From NCBI GenBank assembly GCA_946405575.1, contig CAMJHP010000012.1, forward strand, positions 1-61,269: a stretch of DNA of 61,269 bases, written 5' to 3'. Both the position numbers and the translations under genes were made by a program. The DNA is from an uncultured Bacteroidales bacterium. GTDB lineage: Bacteria > Bacteroidota > Bacteroidia > Bacteroidales > F082. Below the pieces are notes generated by a model that saw nothing but the letters and a program-made list of their open reading frames with translations, was not told the DNA's origin and made no database searches. How positions within the stretch are numbered: position 1 is the stretch's first letter; each line of letters starts with the position of its first letter. This document shows, one piece after another, positions 35,950 through 44,463 of the stretch.

Positions 35950-36282
35950 TTAAAATATGGATTGTATGACTTTATCTACCATCTCGTCAAAGAAAGGTTG
36001 CTTCATCCTGCTAATTTTACGGATAACATCACGTTCAATATCACCCACCAGAATATGACACTTGACATAACTCTTTTTTTGCATTGGCACAGTCAACATT
36101 TCATCATCCAGTTCATAACAATACTCTGGATTGTATGGTTTTGAAGAAATCATACACAAATAAATGTAACCTTCATTGTCTTGAAGCATATCATTCGATA
36201 CGATGACAGCGGGATGCGGCTTGAATGAACCGTCAGGAAACAAGAAATTGATTTCAACAATATCACGTTGTGAATACTTCAT
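35950..36282 (-). CDS. MazF/PemK-type toxin (mRNA interferase)
   Basis: 110 residues. The N-terminus YSQRDIVEINFLFPDGSFKPHPAVIVSND has the MazF/PemK start: the first strand, the basic loop and the HPAVIVS strand. Further on, YIYLCMISSK corresponds to the strand carrying the family's Ser/Thr active-site residue. MazF proteins cleave single-stranded RNA at short motifs. The gene overlaps the upstream small gene by four bases, the standard toxin-antitoxin layout with the antitoxin first. Confidence 0.85.
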   Translation of the reverse strand: MKYSQRDIVEINFLFPDGSFKPHPAVIVSNDMLQDNEGYIYLCMISSKPYNPEYCYELDDEMLTVPMQKKSYVKCHILVGDIERDVIRKISRMKQPFFDEMVDKVIQSIF

Positions 36283-36467
36283 ACCAAGTGCTTTGAGAAC
36301 AATTTTGCGGCATTAGCCTTTGACGTACAAAGAAACGCCTGTTTTTCCTCTTCTTCAGTCCATTCTTCCCACTCAGGATAAGTGATGACTCCTGCCGCAA
36401 TCAACTTGCGGATAAGCTCCATAATCTGAGCATTTTTTTCATCATAACTGATGGTCATAGTAGTCAT
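36279..36467 (-). CDS. Antitoxin partner of the MazF/PemK-type toxin
   Basis: About 62 residues. The start at 36467 is favoured over 36473 because AGGAGG on the minus strand lies seven bases upstream of it. The short N-terminus MTTMTISYDEKNAQIMELI suggests a strand-helix dimerisation unit like the Phd/MazE-type antitoxins of Bacteroidota, followed by an acidic C-terminal segment (EWEEWTEEEEKQAF) suited to neutralising a basic toxin groove. Family not firmly recognised; the assignment rests mainly on gene order and the overlap with the toxin. Confidence 0.75.
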   Translation of the reverse strand: MTTMTISYDEKNAQIMELIRKLIAAGVITYPEWEEWTEEEEKQAFLCTSKANAAKLFSKHLV

Positions 36468-36539
36468 AATCATTCCTCCTTTTCAGACTGCAATAATACG
36501 AATTATTTCTGACATGGATAGTCAGACACTAAAAATCAT

Positions 36540-36547
36540 TATTTTTG
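36540..36547 (+). promoter_or_regulatory. -7 promoter element of the M20 amidohydrolase gene
   Basis: TATTTTTG followed by CGCC, 17 bases before ATG 36565; it excludes the in-frame starts further upstream. Confidence 0.7.
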
Positions 36548-36564
36548 CGCCAAAGAAAAACATC

Positions 36565-37692
36565 ATGCAAAACCTCATAGAACTTAGACATATCCTCCAT
36601 GCCCATCCTGAACTATCGGGACAGGAGGCCCTGACCAACAAAATCTTGAACGAGTGGGTGAAACAAACCCGCCCTGACCATATCATCGAAAAAATCGGCG
36701 GCTATGGTTTGGCTGCAATTTATAAAGGTGCAAAGCCGGGCAAGCGCATTCTCATCCGTGGTGACATTGATGCGTTGCATATTCCTGAGCCGAACGACCT
36801 ACCCTACCGTTCACAAAACAAAGGTGTTTCTCACAAATGCGGCCACGACGGACATGCTACCATTCTCTGCGGACTAGCGCAATGGCTCGGCGAACAACGT
36901 CCCGACCTGGGAGAAGTCGTCCTGCTCTTTCAACCCGCTGAAGAGACGGGACAAGGGGCGCAAGCCATCCTCAACGACCCACAATTCGAGACAATCAAAC
37001 CTGATGTGGCCTACGGGCTCCACAATCTGCCAGGCTTCGAAAAAGGACAAATTATGGTAAAAAAAGGCTGTTTTGCAGCAGCTTCTTTCGGTTTGAAACT
37101 GACCTTCGACGGACGCACAGCACATGCCTCTCAGCCCGAAACGGGACACAGTCCATCGGAACTGCTGGCCTTGCTCATCCACAACCTTGAAACGAAACGC
37201 GAACAGATGAAGACCGTGCAACCGTTGACCACATTTGTTATCACGCATGCCATTTTAGGCGAAGAAACTTTTGGAGTAGCGCCTGGCCATGCTGAGTTAT
37301 GGCTCACTTTGCGCAGTTTCGATGACCATAATCTTGAGCTGATGGCTTCACAGATTATTGAGTTCTGCCGTGCCAAGGCCAAAGACCACCTTTTCGATTT
37401 CAGTTTCTCCGAGCACGAAGCCTTTGCCGCCACCAACAGCGACCCCAACTGTGTGAATACCATCGAACAAGCCGCCAAAAACCTCGAATTGAACCTCGGT
37501 CACTTGAAGGAGCCTTTCCGCTGGTCGGAGGACTTCGGAAGATTCGGGAGTATCTGTCCGATAGGTTTCTTTGGTATCGGCTCAGGATTGGAACAGCCCG
37601 CCTTGCATAATCCTGAGTTTGATTTCCCTGACAGCATTTTGGAAACAGGAATGGGGATGTTTTGGGAGATTATACGGCTGGAACAGAATTAA
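36565..37692 (+). CDS. M20-family amidohydrolase (aminoacylase/hippurate hydrolase type)
   Basis: About 375 residues from ATG 36565. Conserved M20D motifs: RHILHAHPELSGQE at the start, LIRGDIDALHIPE, SHKCGHDGHATILCGLA with metal ligands Cys and His, and FQPAEETGQGAQ with the catalytic and bridging glutamates. The lid domain contains FDGRTAHASQPETG. It removes acyl groups from N-acyl amino acids or hydrolyses amino acid conjugates; the exact substrate is undetermined. No signal peptide. Divergent from the toxin-antitoxin pair. Confidence 0.92.
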   Translation: MQNLIELRHILHAHPELSGQEALTNKILNEWVKQTRPDHIIEKIGGYGLAAIYKGAKPGKRILIRGDIDALHIPEPNDLPYRSQNKGVSHKCGHDGHATILCGLAQWLGEQRPDLGEVVLLFQPAEETGQGAQAILNDPQFETIKPDVAYGLHNLPGFEKGQIMVKKGCFAAASFGLKLTFDGRTAHASQPETGHSPSELLALLIHNLETKREQMKTVQPLTTFVITHAILGEETFGVAPGHAELWLTLRSFDDHNLELMASQIIEFCRAKAKDHLFDFSFSEHEAFAATNSDPNCVNTIEQAAKNLELNLGHLKEPFRWSEDFGRFGSICPIGFFGIGSGLEQPALHNPEFDFPDSILETGMGMFWEIIRLEQN

Positions 37693-37743
37693 GAATTAAT
37701 TAATTGTTCAAGATTATAATTCATATTTGTTTTGTTTTCGGCT

Positions 37744-37795
37744 ATGACCGCTTTTGTTTGGTGTAGAAGCTTCTTGGCTTCGTTAAAGCGGTCAT
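37744..37795. repeat. Large hairpin downstream of the M20 gene
   Basis: ATGACCGCTTT (37744-37754) pairs perfectly with AAAGCGGTCAT (37785-37795), and the loop itself contains GAAGC...GCTTC. No T run follows, so this is not a simple terminator; it could be an RNA structure or small palindromic element. Confidence 0.5.
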
Positions 37796-37875
37796 TATCA
37801 CAAGTCATAGTATGAATAATTTGCGTTCCGGATGTAGACTAAATTTACTCATTCACTTAAGAATTAAGAATTGAA

Positions 37876-37907
37876 AAAGAAGCCGGCAGCAATCTGTCGG
37901 CTTCTTT
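37876..37907 (-). terminator. Terminator of the 86-residue exported protein gene
   Basis: On the minus strand, stem AAAGAAGCCG.CAG with CTG.CGGCTTCTTT and loop of four bases, followed by TTTTTC. Confidence 0.8.
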
Positions 37908-37929
37908 CGTCAAATAGAATAATTCTCTC

Positions 37930-38190
37930 TTAGTCCTCGCTGCGCTTCTTACCGACTAGGTAAGCTGCTCCGAGACCCATAAGGACTGCGATTCCGCTCC
38001 CTACCGGAGTGGTGCCGTTACCGTCCTGGTTGCCCGACAGGTTGTGGTCTGGTATGCCGGGCATGGCAATGCCGTCCTCCCGATTGCCAGTGCTCTCATC
38101 GGATGCCCCGCGCTGGAACAAACCACCCTGGGCGAACGATGCCACTCCCAGTCCAAGGACGATGGCAAGAGTCAGTGCTAGTTTCTTCAT
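37930..38190 (-). CDS. Tiny exported protein with C-terminal sorting-like tail
   Basis: 86 residues. Signal peptide 1-20 (MKKLALTLAIVLGLGVASFA), a hydrophilic Gly/Asp/Asn-rich middle, and a C-terminal tripartite tail: PVGSG, a hydrophobic helix (IAVLMGLGAAYLV) and a basic end (GKKRSED). This resembles the short PxxxG/TM/basic tails of exosortase-type sorting signals such as PID-CTERM proteins of Bacteroidota, where the tail is processed at the membrane. It is a separate transcription unit with its own terminator. Function unknown; the sorting-signal reading is inference. Confidence 0.7.
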   Translation of the reverse strand: MKKLALTLAIVLGLGVASFAQGGLFQRGASDESTGNREDGIAMPGIPDHNLSGNQDGNGTTPVGSGIAVLMGLGAAYLVGKKRSED

Positions 38191-38281
38191 CGTGTACTTA
38201 TTGTTTAATTGTTGATCGTTTTTCTGTTTAACTGTTGTTTTGTTGATCGCTGTTCGCTTTCCGTTGTGACGGTAGCTCTTG

Positions 38282-38323
38282 GCCGTTAGCTATCAGACAG
38301 GCGACCTGCCGATAGCTAACGGC
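38282..38323. repeat. Hairpin downstream of the large T9SS adhesin gene
   Basis: GCCGTTAGCTATC (38282-38294) is a perfect inverted repeat of GATAGCTAACGGC (38311-38323), with an inner CAGG/CCTG stem. It shares TTAGCTAT with the hairpin at 48611-48648. No T run on either side. Confidence 0.6.
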
Positions 38324-38336
38324 TAGTGGCACTTTC

Positions 38337-41300
38337 TCATCTCACGACCACCTTCTGAACCTTCACGCTCTCGCCGTTGACCAGGCGGAGCATGTAGACA
38401 CCGGCGGCGGCGTCCACGTTCACGTTGGCGCAGCCGTTGATGCTCTCGCTGCTCAACACGCGACCGTTGACGTCTACCACCTGCAGCGTGGCCTCTCCCT
38501 CGTTGGTGATGACGAAGCCGCCGTTGCTGTAGAAGGCGAAGCCGTCCGAGGCCAATGTGCTTCCGGTGGCAAAGACCAGCTTGAAGCGGTTTGCGTTGTC
38601 GTTCGTGCTAGCGTCAAAGCTGTAGCTCGTTGTGGCAAGCAGGTCGACGTCCGTGTTGGCCTTATTGTCGATCAGGTGCAGGTAGGCGAACTCCACGTTC
38701 TCGCTGCTCATGCTGATGGTGTAGCGACCGCTCTCCTCTGCCTTGAAGCTCACGGGAACCTCTCCCACCTCTTCGCTGCGAACCACCGCGTACTCTTGGC
38801 CGTCCACTGTGATGTAGAGCTTCGTCCCGTTCGGGTTGAGTTGGATCTTGTGAAGCTGGCGGCTCTCTCCGAAGCGAACCATGGCGCGGTCGAGAAGGCC
38901 GTTATTGCCGCTCAGGTTGAGGGACAACACTGACTTGCCATTGTTGGGGTCCTCGGTGGTGAAGGTCAAGGCCTCATTGTTCGATTCAGCCTCGACAAAC
39001 ACGCCTTCCATAGGTTGGAGGCTCCTGTTAGTGGCTAGCATAAGGTTGGTGCCTGCACCGTTCATCGTGTAGAAGTCGCGGCCATCGGCAACGTAAGCAA
39101 TATCAGCGAAGGGGTTGCCCACCAGGTTCCAGCCCGACCATTCCGCGTTTTCGGTCTTGGCCAACCTGACCTCGTACTCGGCGCCCTCGATTGGCATGCC
39201 GCTGAAGGTGATGCTCGTTGAGTCTTGGCTGGCATAGAGGTAGCCCTTGCCTGAAACGAGGTTGAACTGGTTCGGGTCGTAATTAATCCACTCCTTACCC
39301 TCGTCGTCGCCTGCCTCATTGAAATAGTACAGGTCGAAGGCTTCGGTAATCATACCGTCAATGGTAGTGGGATCCACACCGTTCTCTCCGCTGTTGAAGG
39401 GGAATGCAATCAGGCTGTAGTTGCCTACGCCTCCCTTGTGACCTACAATGTCCATTGATAAGGTAGGCATTTCAATCTCGGTAACAGCGAAGTTGTCCAT
39501 ATATGTGGCAGTGCCATATTTGCTTTCGCCACGGATGATGATGTAGCAGGTGCCGCTCATACCGATGGGCAGGTTGTAGGTGTACCAGCCAGCTTCGCTT
39601 TCAGCAGGAATGACATCGCTTGATGCTGAATAGACACGCGGGATAAAGGCCAACTCGGTGGCGCCTTCGATTTCGCCATCAGCGCTTGCAAACACTCTGA
39701 TACCTTCTGTAGTGTAGGTTGAATAGCTGCTGCTACGATATACATCGATGGAGAACTGGAAGTTGGCATTCGGCAGGGTCATGCCGGGGAGCATAAGCTT
39801 GGTCAGGGTGCCGCTGCTCATATCGTGCAGACGGAGTTGGTTAGTGCTGTTGTTGTCATTGGTGATGGTGATAACCTCAAAGAAATAGCTGCCGCTACCT
39901 TCAAGATGCTCGTTCACCCAGCAAGGATCGCTGAGGGTAACACCGCTGGTGCTGGTCTCGAAGTTTTCAAAGTCTTCGCTCCACGGGAACTCGGTGATAG
40001 GATCGCACTTGGTGGAGAAGGTGAATACTGCAGAAGGTTCGCTGTTGTCTTCCTCGGAGCAGTTGGCAACCACATAGAATTCGTAAACGGTGGCATCGTT
40101 CAAGTCTTCCAGGGTGTAAGGATTCTCGCCCACGATCACTTCGGCATATTCATTGGCACGGACTTTATCAGGACTTACTTCTCTGTAATAAACCGTCCAT
40201 GTGTCTTCTCCGCTGTTAGCCGTCCAGCTCAACTCAGCAGAATTGTTGGTGGTGGTGGCAGCAAGGGCGGTAGGAATGGCGCATGAAGGTACTGCATTCA
40301 CTGTGACGTCATCCAAATAGATGTAAGCATCGCCATTACCGTAGTTGGAAGTGCCTTTGAAGACGATGACCACATCCTGTCCAGCGTAGTTACCGAGGTT
40401 GATAGGATCATGCTCGGTCCAAGCGGAAACACCAGTAAGGCCAGTGGCGAGGGCTGTTTCATGAGTGGCACCACCATCGGTGGAGATATAGACGGAGAAG
40501 TCACCACCAGTGGGGTTCTTGTACCAGAAGCTCAATTGCATGGGTTGGTCTGAAGGCAGGCTGATCGGCACGGTCTTCAAGAAGTTGGTGTTATTGTTGC
40601 TATTGCTGTATGAATCGAAGACCACGCATGAACCTTCATGGCCGTTGCTGGCCATGCCGTTGCCAGAGGTCTTGGTGTTGTAGCACCACTTGTAGCTGTT
40701 AGTTGTGGTTGTGCCTTCAGCGTTGTCCCAGCAGTTGGGGATGGAATAGGCCACGGTGAGATTGTTGAAGGTCTCCGTCCACGGGAAGGTGGTGACGGAA
40801 CCACACAGGGTGGTGAAGCTATAGACTTCGGAAGCCTCGCTCTGATCGGTCTCTGAGCAGTTGGCTACTACATAGTATTCGTAGGCGGTGGTAGCGGTCA
40901 AGCCTTCCAAGGTGTAAGGATTGGTGGCGTTAGCCACTTCAGTATATGCATTGGCACTGCTTTCTTTCCAGTAGAGGGTCCAAGCGGTTTCGCTGCTGTT
41001 GGCAGTCCAGCTCAGTTCGGCTGAGGTGGAAGTGAGGCTGGCACCAAGAGCCGTGGGGGCTAAGCAAGAAGGAAGCTCGGTAACCTCGATGTTGTCAACG
41101 AGGACATAACCCGTTTGGGTATAAATGTCTTTAATAGCAATATATTGGCCGTCGCCAGTATAGCTGTTGAGCATCACAGTGTGTGAACCAAAGGCGCTTA
41201 AATCATCGGTGATGGCAACTTCTTCAATCAATTCGAAAGTTGTGACATCCGTAGGATCGGTCATGATGCCGATGCCGAGTTTTCCAGAGGTCATGCTGCC

Positions 41301-43040
41301 ACTAGAGGTATTGGCATAGCAGGCATCGAAGGTGATCTGATAACCGTTCAAAGGATAGGCGGCATCCACTTCAGGCAACACAGCCACCAAAGCGGGATTT
41401 TGGTAGGTGCCCATATAGAATGCAAGCACTTGTGTATTTGCAGTCATCACATTGATGCCGGTGTAGGAAGTGTTTTCGACGATGGTGTTCCAGCAAACTG
41501 GCAAAGTGGCATCCTCAAAGTCATAGGTGTAAGGCAGCGCCATGGCATCGCATGCGGTGTTGAAGATGGCTGCAGAGCTCCATGCGCTGATTTCGTTTTC
41601 ACCACAAATGGCGCGAACATACACATAATAAGTGGTGCCAGAGGTGAGACCTGTCAAAGCGTAAGGATTTTCAGCGATGTTGGCCACGGTAGGCGTTGTG
41701 GTTTCGTCAGGGGTAATGGAGGCATCGTCGGTGACGAAGATGTCCCAAGCGCTTTCCTCACCGCCAGGGTTCCAGCTGAGGGTAGCACCCGTAGTGGTGG
41801 CATCGGCAACCTGCACGCCCGTAGGCTCAAGGCAGCTGGCACTCTCTTCGAAGAGGAAGTCGTCGAGGAAGAGGTAGTATTGGTCGTCGGAAGTGTGCTT
41901 CACAGCCACATACTTGGTTTCGGCAGGATAGTTGGCCGAGAAACGCTGGTAGGTCGTTGAAGCGGTGATTTCCTCGCCCCAGGTGAAGCTGTCGGGGTCA
42001 TTGTCGGTGGTGGAGTAACCCACTTGGAAGGTCTCAACACCATTATTATATTGGCTATACCAGAACTCGACATGCAAACCGTTCTCAATGCCGCTCAGTT
42101 CGGGCGAGATAACGTATTGGGGAGGAGTAGTGGTGTAGTTAAGAAACAGGAAAGCATTGCCTGAGTGTGTAAAATCAGGGTCTTGATCATCAACCATCAT
42201 ATTGCTGGCAGGTGACAAGGTCCAGCAGTTAATGCCAGCGGCATTCTCAAAGCCGTAGGCGTAAGGAATGGCGAATGCTTCAGGGCAAGGTGTGGTGAAA
42301 CTACCTGCATTGACCCAGCTACTCTGTTCGTCGCCGCAGTCGGCCTGTACCTTCACGGTGTAGGTGGTGGCGGGAGCAAGATCTCTTATGGTGTAAGAGG
42401 TTCCGTTGACGACCTCAATGGTACCGTTCACGTCAACATTGTAAGAACGGGCATCGCCTCTCCAAGTGACGGTAGCTGTAGTGACACCTTCTGTGTAGTC
42501 AATGGCCAAATCGGCAGGTGCTGCGCAGGATGAAGCTGCTGTGAAGGTGAAGTCATCGAGGTAGAGATACCAACCGTCGTTATAATTATCAGAATCATAC
42601 TTAATGGCTACACGAACAGTTCCAGCTGGTAATGATTCTGTGTACTCTTGCCAAGATGTGGAACTGGTAACCAGACTGCCATAGGTAAACCTACTTGGGT
42701 CTGTCACGTTCTCATCGGTAGTGTAACCCACATTAAAGTGATCAAGATAGGAACTAGAGTATGCCTTGTAATAGAACGACACATCTACTCCATTAGTGCC
42801 TCCGCTGAGTATAGGTGACATAAGGTATACGTCCGAAGTACTATACGCAAAACGGAAACCATAAGTACCAGTTTTAGCTGCAGCAGTATTAATAGCTCCA
42901 TTGCTGCCAGATGATGTCCAGCCGTCAGTGGCCAGGTTGTTGTTTTCAAAGCCATACGCGTAGGGCAGGCTTTGCTGTGCTTTAGCAACGCCGAAGCAGG
43001 CGAGGCAAAGCATCATCAAGAAGATAGAAATTTTCTTCAT
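38337..43040 (-). CDS. Large surface adhesin: jelly-roll/Fn3 array with type A T9SS sorting domain
   Basis: 1567 residues. Signal peptide 1-22. Five jelly-roll cleaved-adhesin-type modules of about 140-160 residues alternate with fibronectin type III modules (for example CAAPADLAIDYTEGVTTATV; CLEPTGVQVADATTTGATLS). Each adhesin module ends in a ...YLYLDDFTF / YMDNFAV type strand. After about residue 1175 comes an undecorated beta region (LIAFPFNSGENG; GWNLVGNPFADIAY; FAYLHLIDNKANTDVDLLAT) and the last 70 residues are a TIGR04183 type A sorting domain: GFVITNEGEATLQVVDVNGR and AAGVYMLRLVNG...KVQKVVVR. Exported by T9SS and probably bound to A-LPS. Related to gingipain/HagA adhesin modules; ligand unknown. 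The 3' end (38337-39100) is visibly richer in G+C than the rest. Confidence 0.9.
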   Translation of the reverse strand: MKKISIFLMMLCLACFGVAKAQQSLPYAYGFENNNLATDGWTSSGSNGAINTAAAKTGTYGFRFAYSTSDVYLMSPILSGGTNGVDVSFYYKAYSSSYLDHFNVGYTTDENVTDPSRFTYGSLVTSSTSWQEYTESLPAGTVRVAIKYDSDNYNDGWYLYLDDFTFTAASSCAAPADLAIDYTEGVTTATVTWRGDARSYNVDVNGTIEVVNGTSYTIRDLAPATTYTVKVQADCGDEQSSWVNAGSFTTPCPEAFAIPYAYGFENAAGINCWTLSPASNMMVDDQDPDFTHSGNAFLFLNYTTTPPQYVISPELSGIENGLHVEFWYSQYNNGVETFQVGYSTTDNDPDSFTWGEEITASTTYQRFSANYPAETKYVAVKHTSDDQYYLFLDDFLFEESASCLEPTGVQVADATTTGATLSWNPGGEESAWDIFVTDDASITPDETTTPTVANIAENPYALTGLTSGTTYYVYVRAICGENEISAWSSAAIFNTACDAMALPYTYDFEDATLPVCWNTIVENTSYTGINVMTANTQVLAFYMGTYQNPALVAVLPEVDAAYPLNGYQITFDACYANTSSGSMTSGKLGIGIMTDPTDVTTFELIEEVAITDDLSAFGSHTVMLNSYTGDGQYIAIKDIYTQTGYVLVDNIEVTELPSCLAPTALGASLTSTSAELSWTANSSETAWTLYWKESSANAYTEVANATNPYTLEGLTATTAYEYYVVANCSETDQSEASEVYSFTTLCGSVTTFPWTETFNNLTVAYSIPNCWDNAEGTTTTNSYKWCYNTKTSGNGMASNGHEGSCVVFDSYSNSNNNTNFLKTVPISLPSDQPMQLSFWYKNPTGGDFSVYISTDGGATHETALATGLTGVSAWTEHDPINLGNYAGQDVVIVFKGTSNYGNGDAYIYLDDVTVNAVPSCAIPTALAATTTNNSAELSWTANSGEDTWTVYYREVSPDKVRANEYAEVIVGENPYTLEDLNDATVYEFYVVANCSEEDNSEPSAVFTFSTKCDPITEFPWSEDFENFETSTSGVTLSDPCWVNEHLEGSGSYFFEVITITNDNNSTNQLRLHDMSSGTLTKLMLPGMTLPNANFQFSIDVYRSSSYSTYTTEGIRVFASADGEIEGATELAFIPRVYSASSDVIPAESEAGWYTYNLPIGMSGTCYIIIRGESKYGTATYMDNFAVTEIEMPTLSMDIVGHKGGVGNYSLIAFPFNSGENGVDPTTIDGMITEAFDLYYFNEAGDDEGKEWINYDPNQFNLVSGKGYLYASQDSTSITFSGMPIEGAEYEVRLAKTENAEWSGWNLVGNPFADIAYVADGRDFYTMNGAGTNLMLATNRSLQPMEGVFVEAESNNEALTFTTEDPNNGKSVLSLNLSGNNGLLDRAMVRFGESRQLHKIQLNPNGTKLYITVDGQEYAVVRSEEVGEVPVSFKAEESGRYTISMSSENVEFAYLHLIDNKANTDVDLLATTSYSFDASTNDNANRFKLVFATGSTLASDGFAFYSNGGFVITNEGEATLQVVDVNGRVLSSESINGCANVNVDAAAGVYMLRLVNGESVKVQKVVVR

Positions 43041-43111
43041 TTTTGTTGTAACTTGTTGATTTTTAATTATTTATTTGGAAAATGTTATAATTTTTGCTTG
43101 TTTAGCGGGTG

Positions 43112-43119
43112 CAAAGGTA
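43112..43119 (-). promoter_or_regulatory. -7 promoter element of the large adhesin gene
   Basis: TACCTTTG followed by CACCC on the minus strand, giving a leader of about 65-70 bases. The remainder of the 43041-43337 gap is AT-rich with no gene seen. Confidence 0.65.
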
Positions 43120-43337
43120 GTAATTATTTCGATATGGAGAGAAAAAAATAAAAAAATCCTTGGAGGAGTGAAATTGTTGGATTTCAGGATTCCAAAATTT
43201 TACAACCTATGGTGCTGTGCATAGATTCCATTTGCACGTTGCATAGCAGGGAATGACATATACAACGAACATTAACCCTAAAATCCTAGTAGGAATTTTT
43301 GGGCAAGCCAAATTTTCATAAAAACCAAAACGACCTC

Positions 43338-44372
43338 TTAGTCGCAGCGTTGTCCTTCATACTGCTGCACCTCATCGTATTTGTAGTCCAACTCAATGCC
43401 CACTTGGCGAAACATCTCCTCAGTCTCGGCTCCATCATGGTAGCGGCGCTCACACACCACACGAACGATACCGCAGTTGATGATGAGCATGGCGCAAGTG
43501 CGGCATGGGGTCATTCGGCAATAAAGGGTGCTGCCATCCAAAGCAATGCCACGGCGGGCAGCCTGACAGATGGCGTTCTGTTCGGCATGAACGGTACGCA
43601 CACAGTGTTGAGTCACTGAACCATCTTCATGGATGGTCTTGCGGAACAGATGGCCCACATCGTCGCAATGCGGAAGCCCACGTGGTGAGCCGACATAGCC
43701 CGTCACTAGAATCTGTTTGTCTTTCACGATGACACAGCCACTGCGTCCACGGTTACATGTGGCGCGCTCGCTGACTGTGTCAGCCAAATTCAGGAAATAG
43801 TCATCCCATGAAGGACGCACATGCAGTTGAGTCAGCACCTTCTCCACTTGTTGGTTCAGTTGGGGTATGGAGCCATCGTTCAAAAAGACAAAGTCCGCCT
43901 CCTTGATACAGGCACCGAGATTCTGCTTGTTGGGGTCGGTGGCCGTCATCTCACGCTCTTCGTTGGCCACGAAAGTCTCGAAGCTGACGTGGTCAGTCTC
44001 CGATCCACGCTGATAGATGCGATCGTAGCGGATGCGACGGTCCGCATCGACAGCGAAAAGGTAGAACTCGCCCTTCTCGCGCAGTGAGTGAATCTCACCT
44101 GGTGTGCGCACGCTCTCGATGACGGCGTTCCTACCTTCTGCCTTGGCGCGCTCAAAGAGCTGGTCCGTAATATAACTTGGACAATGCGCGGCACGAAGGT
44201 CATTGCCCACCATAGTGAGGGTGTCGCGGTTCACCTCAAGTCCACGGCGTTGACATTCTTCTGTAATATAGGCTCGCACCGAGTAGTGAACGAAGCCTTT
44301 CTCCTTGACGAGATAATCGACGATGGTGCCTTTGCCGGCGCCCAATGTTCCTGTTATTCCTATGATTATCAT
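43338..44372 (-). CDS. Fusion of P-loop nucleotide kinase-like domain and dCMP deaminase
   Basis: 344 residues. Residues 1 to about 185 are a P-loop kinase-like domain: Walker A GTLGAGKGT (8-16), a V-N-R-D-T-L segment and a possible lid with RRIRYDRIYQRG. Residues about 187-330 are a deoxycytidylate deaminase: PSWDDYFLNLADTVSERATC, the zinc and catalytic motif VHAEQNAI (His262, Glu264) and TPCRTCAML (Cys290, Cys293). dCMP deaminases turn dCMP into dUMP for thymidylate synthesis. The same two-domain order occurs in Vibrio AvcD/DcdV anti-phage deaminases and in yeast Dcd1. Whether the kinase-like half is catalytic is unknown. Located 91 bases downstream of the LOG gene on the same strand. Confidence 0.9.
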   Translation of the reverse strand: MIIIGITGTLGAGKGTIVDYLVKEKGFVHYSVRAYITEECQRRGLEVNRDTLTMVGNDLRAAHCPSYITDQLFERAKAEGRNAVIESVRTPGEIHSLREKGEFYLFAVDADRRIRYDRIYQRGSETDHVSFETFVANEEREMTATDPNKQNLGACIKEADFVFLNDGSIPQLNQQVEKVLTQLHVRPSWDDYFLNLADTVSERATCNRGRSGCVIVKDKQILVTGYVGSPRGLPHCDDVGHLFRKTIHEDGSVTQHCVRTVHAEQNAICQAARRGIALDGSTLYCRMTPCRTCAMLIINCGIVRVVCERRYHDGAETEEMFRQVGIELDYKYDEVQQYEGQRCD

Positions 44373-44463
44373 AATGGTATGATGTTGTTAATTCCTATTG
44401 GCGCAGTAGATGGTTTTCCTGCTTAATATCTGTCGTCCCAACAAGACCGACATTTACTCAAAA

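Noticed and set aside
38337..39100. G+C-rich 3' end of the large adhesin as a horizontally acquired insert
   Set aside because: The reading frame is continuous, the domains (T9SS tail) are native to the group, and composition alone on a few hundred bases is weak evidence.
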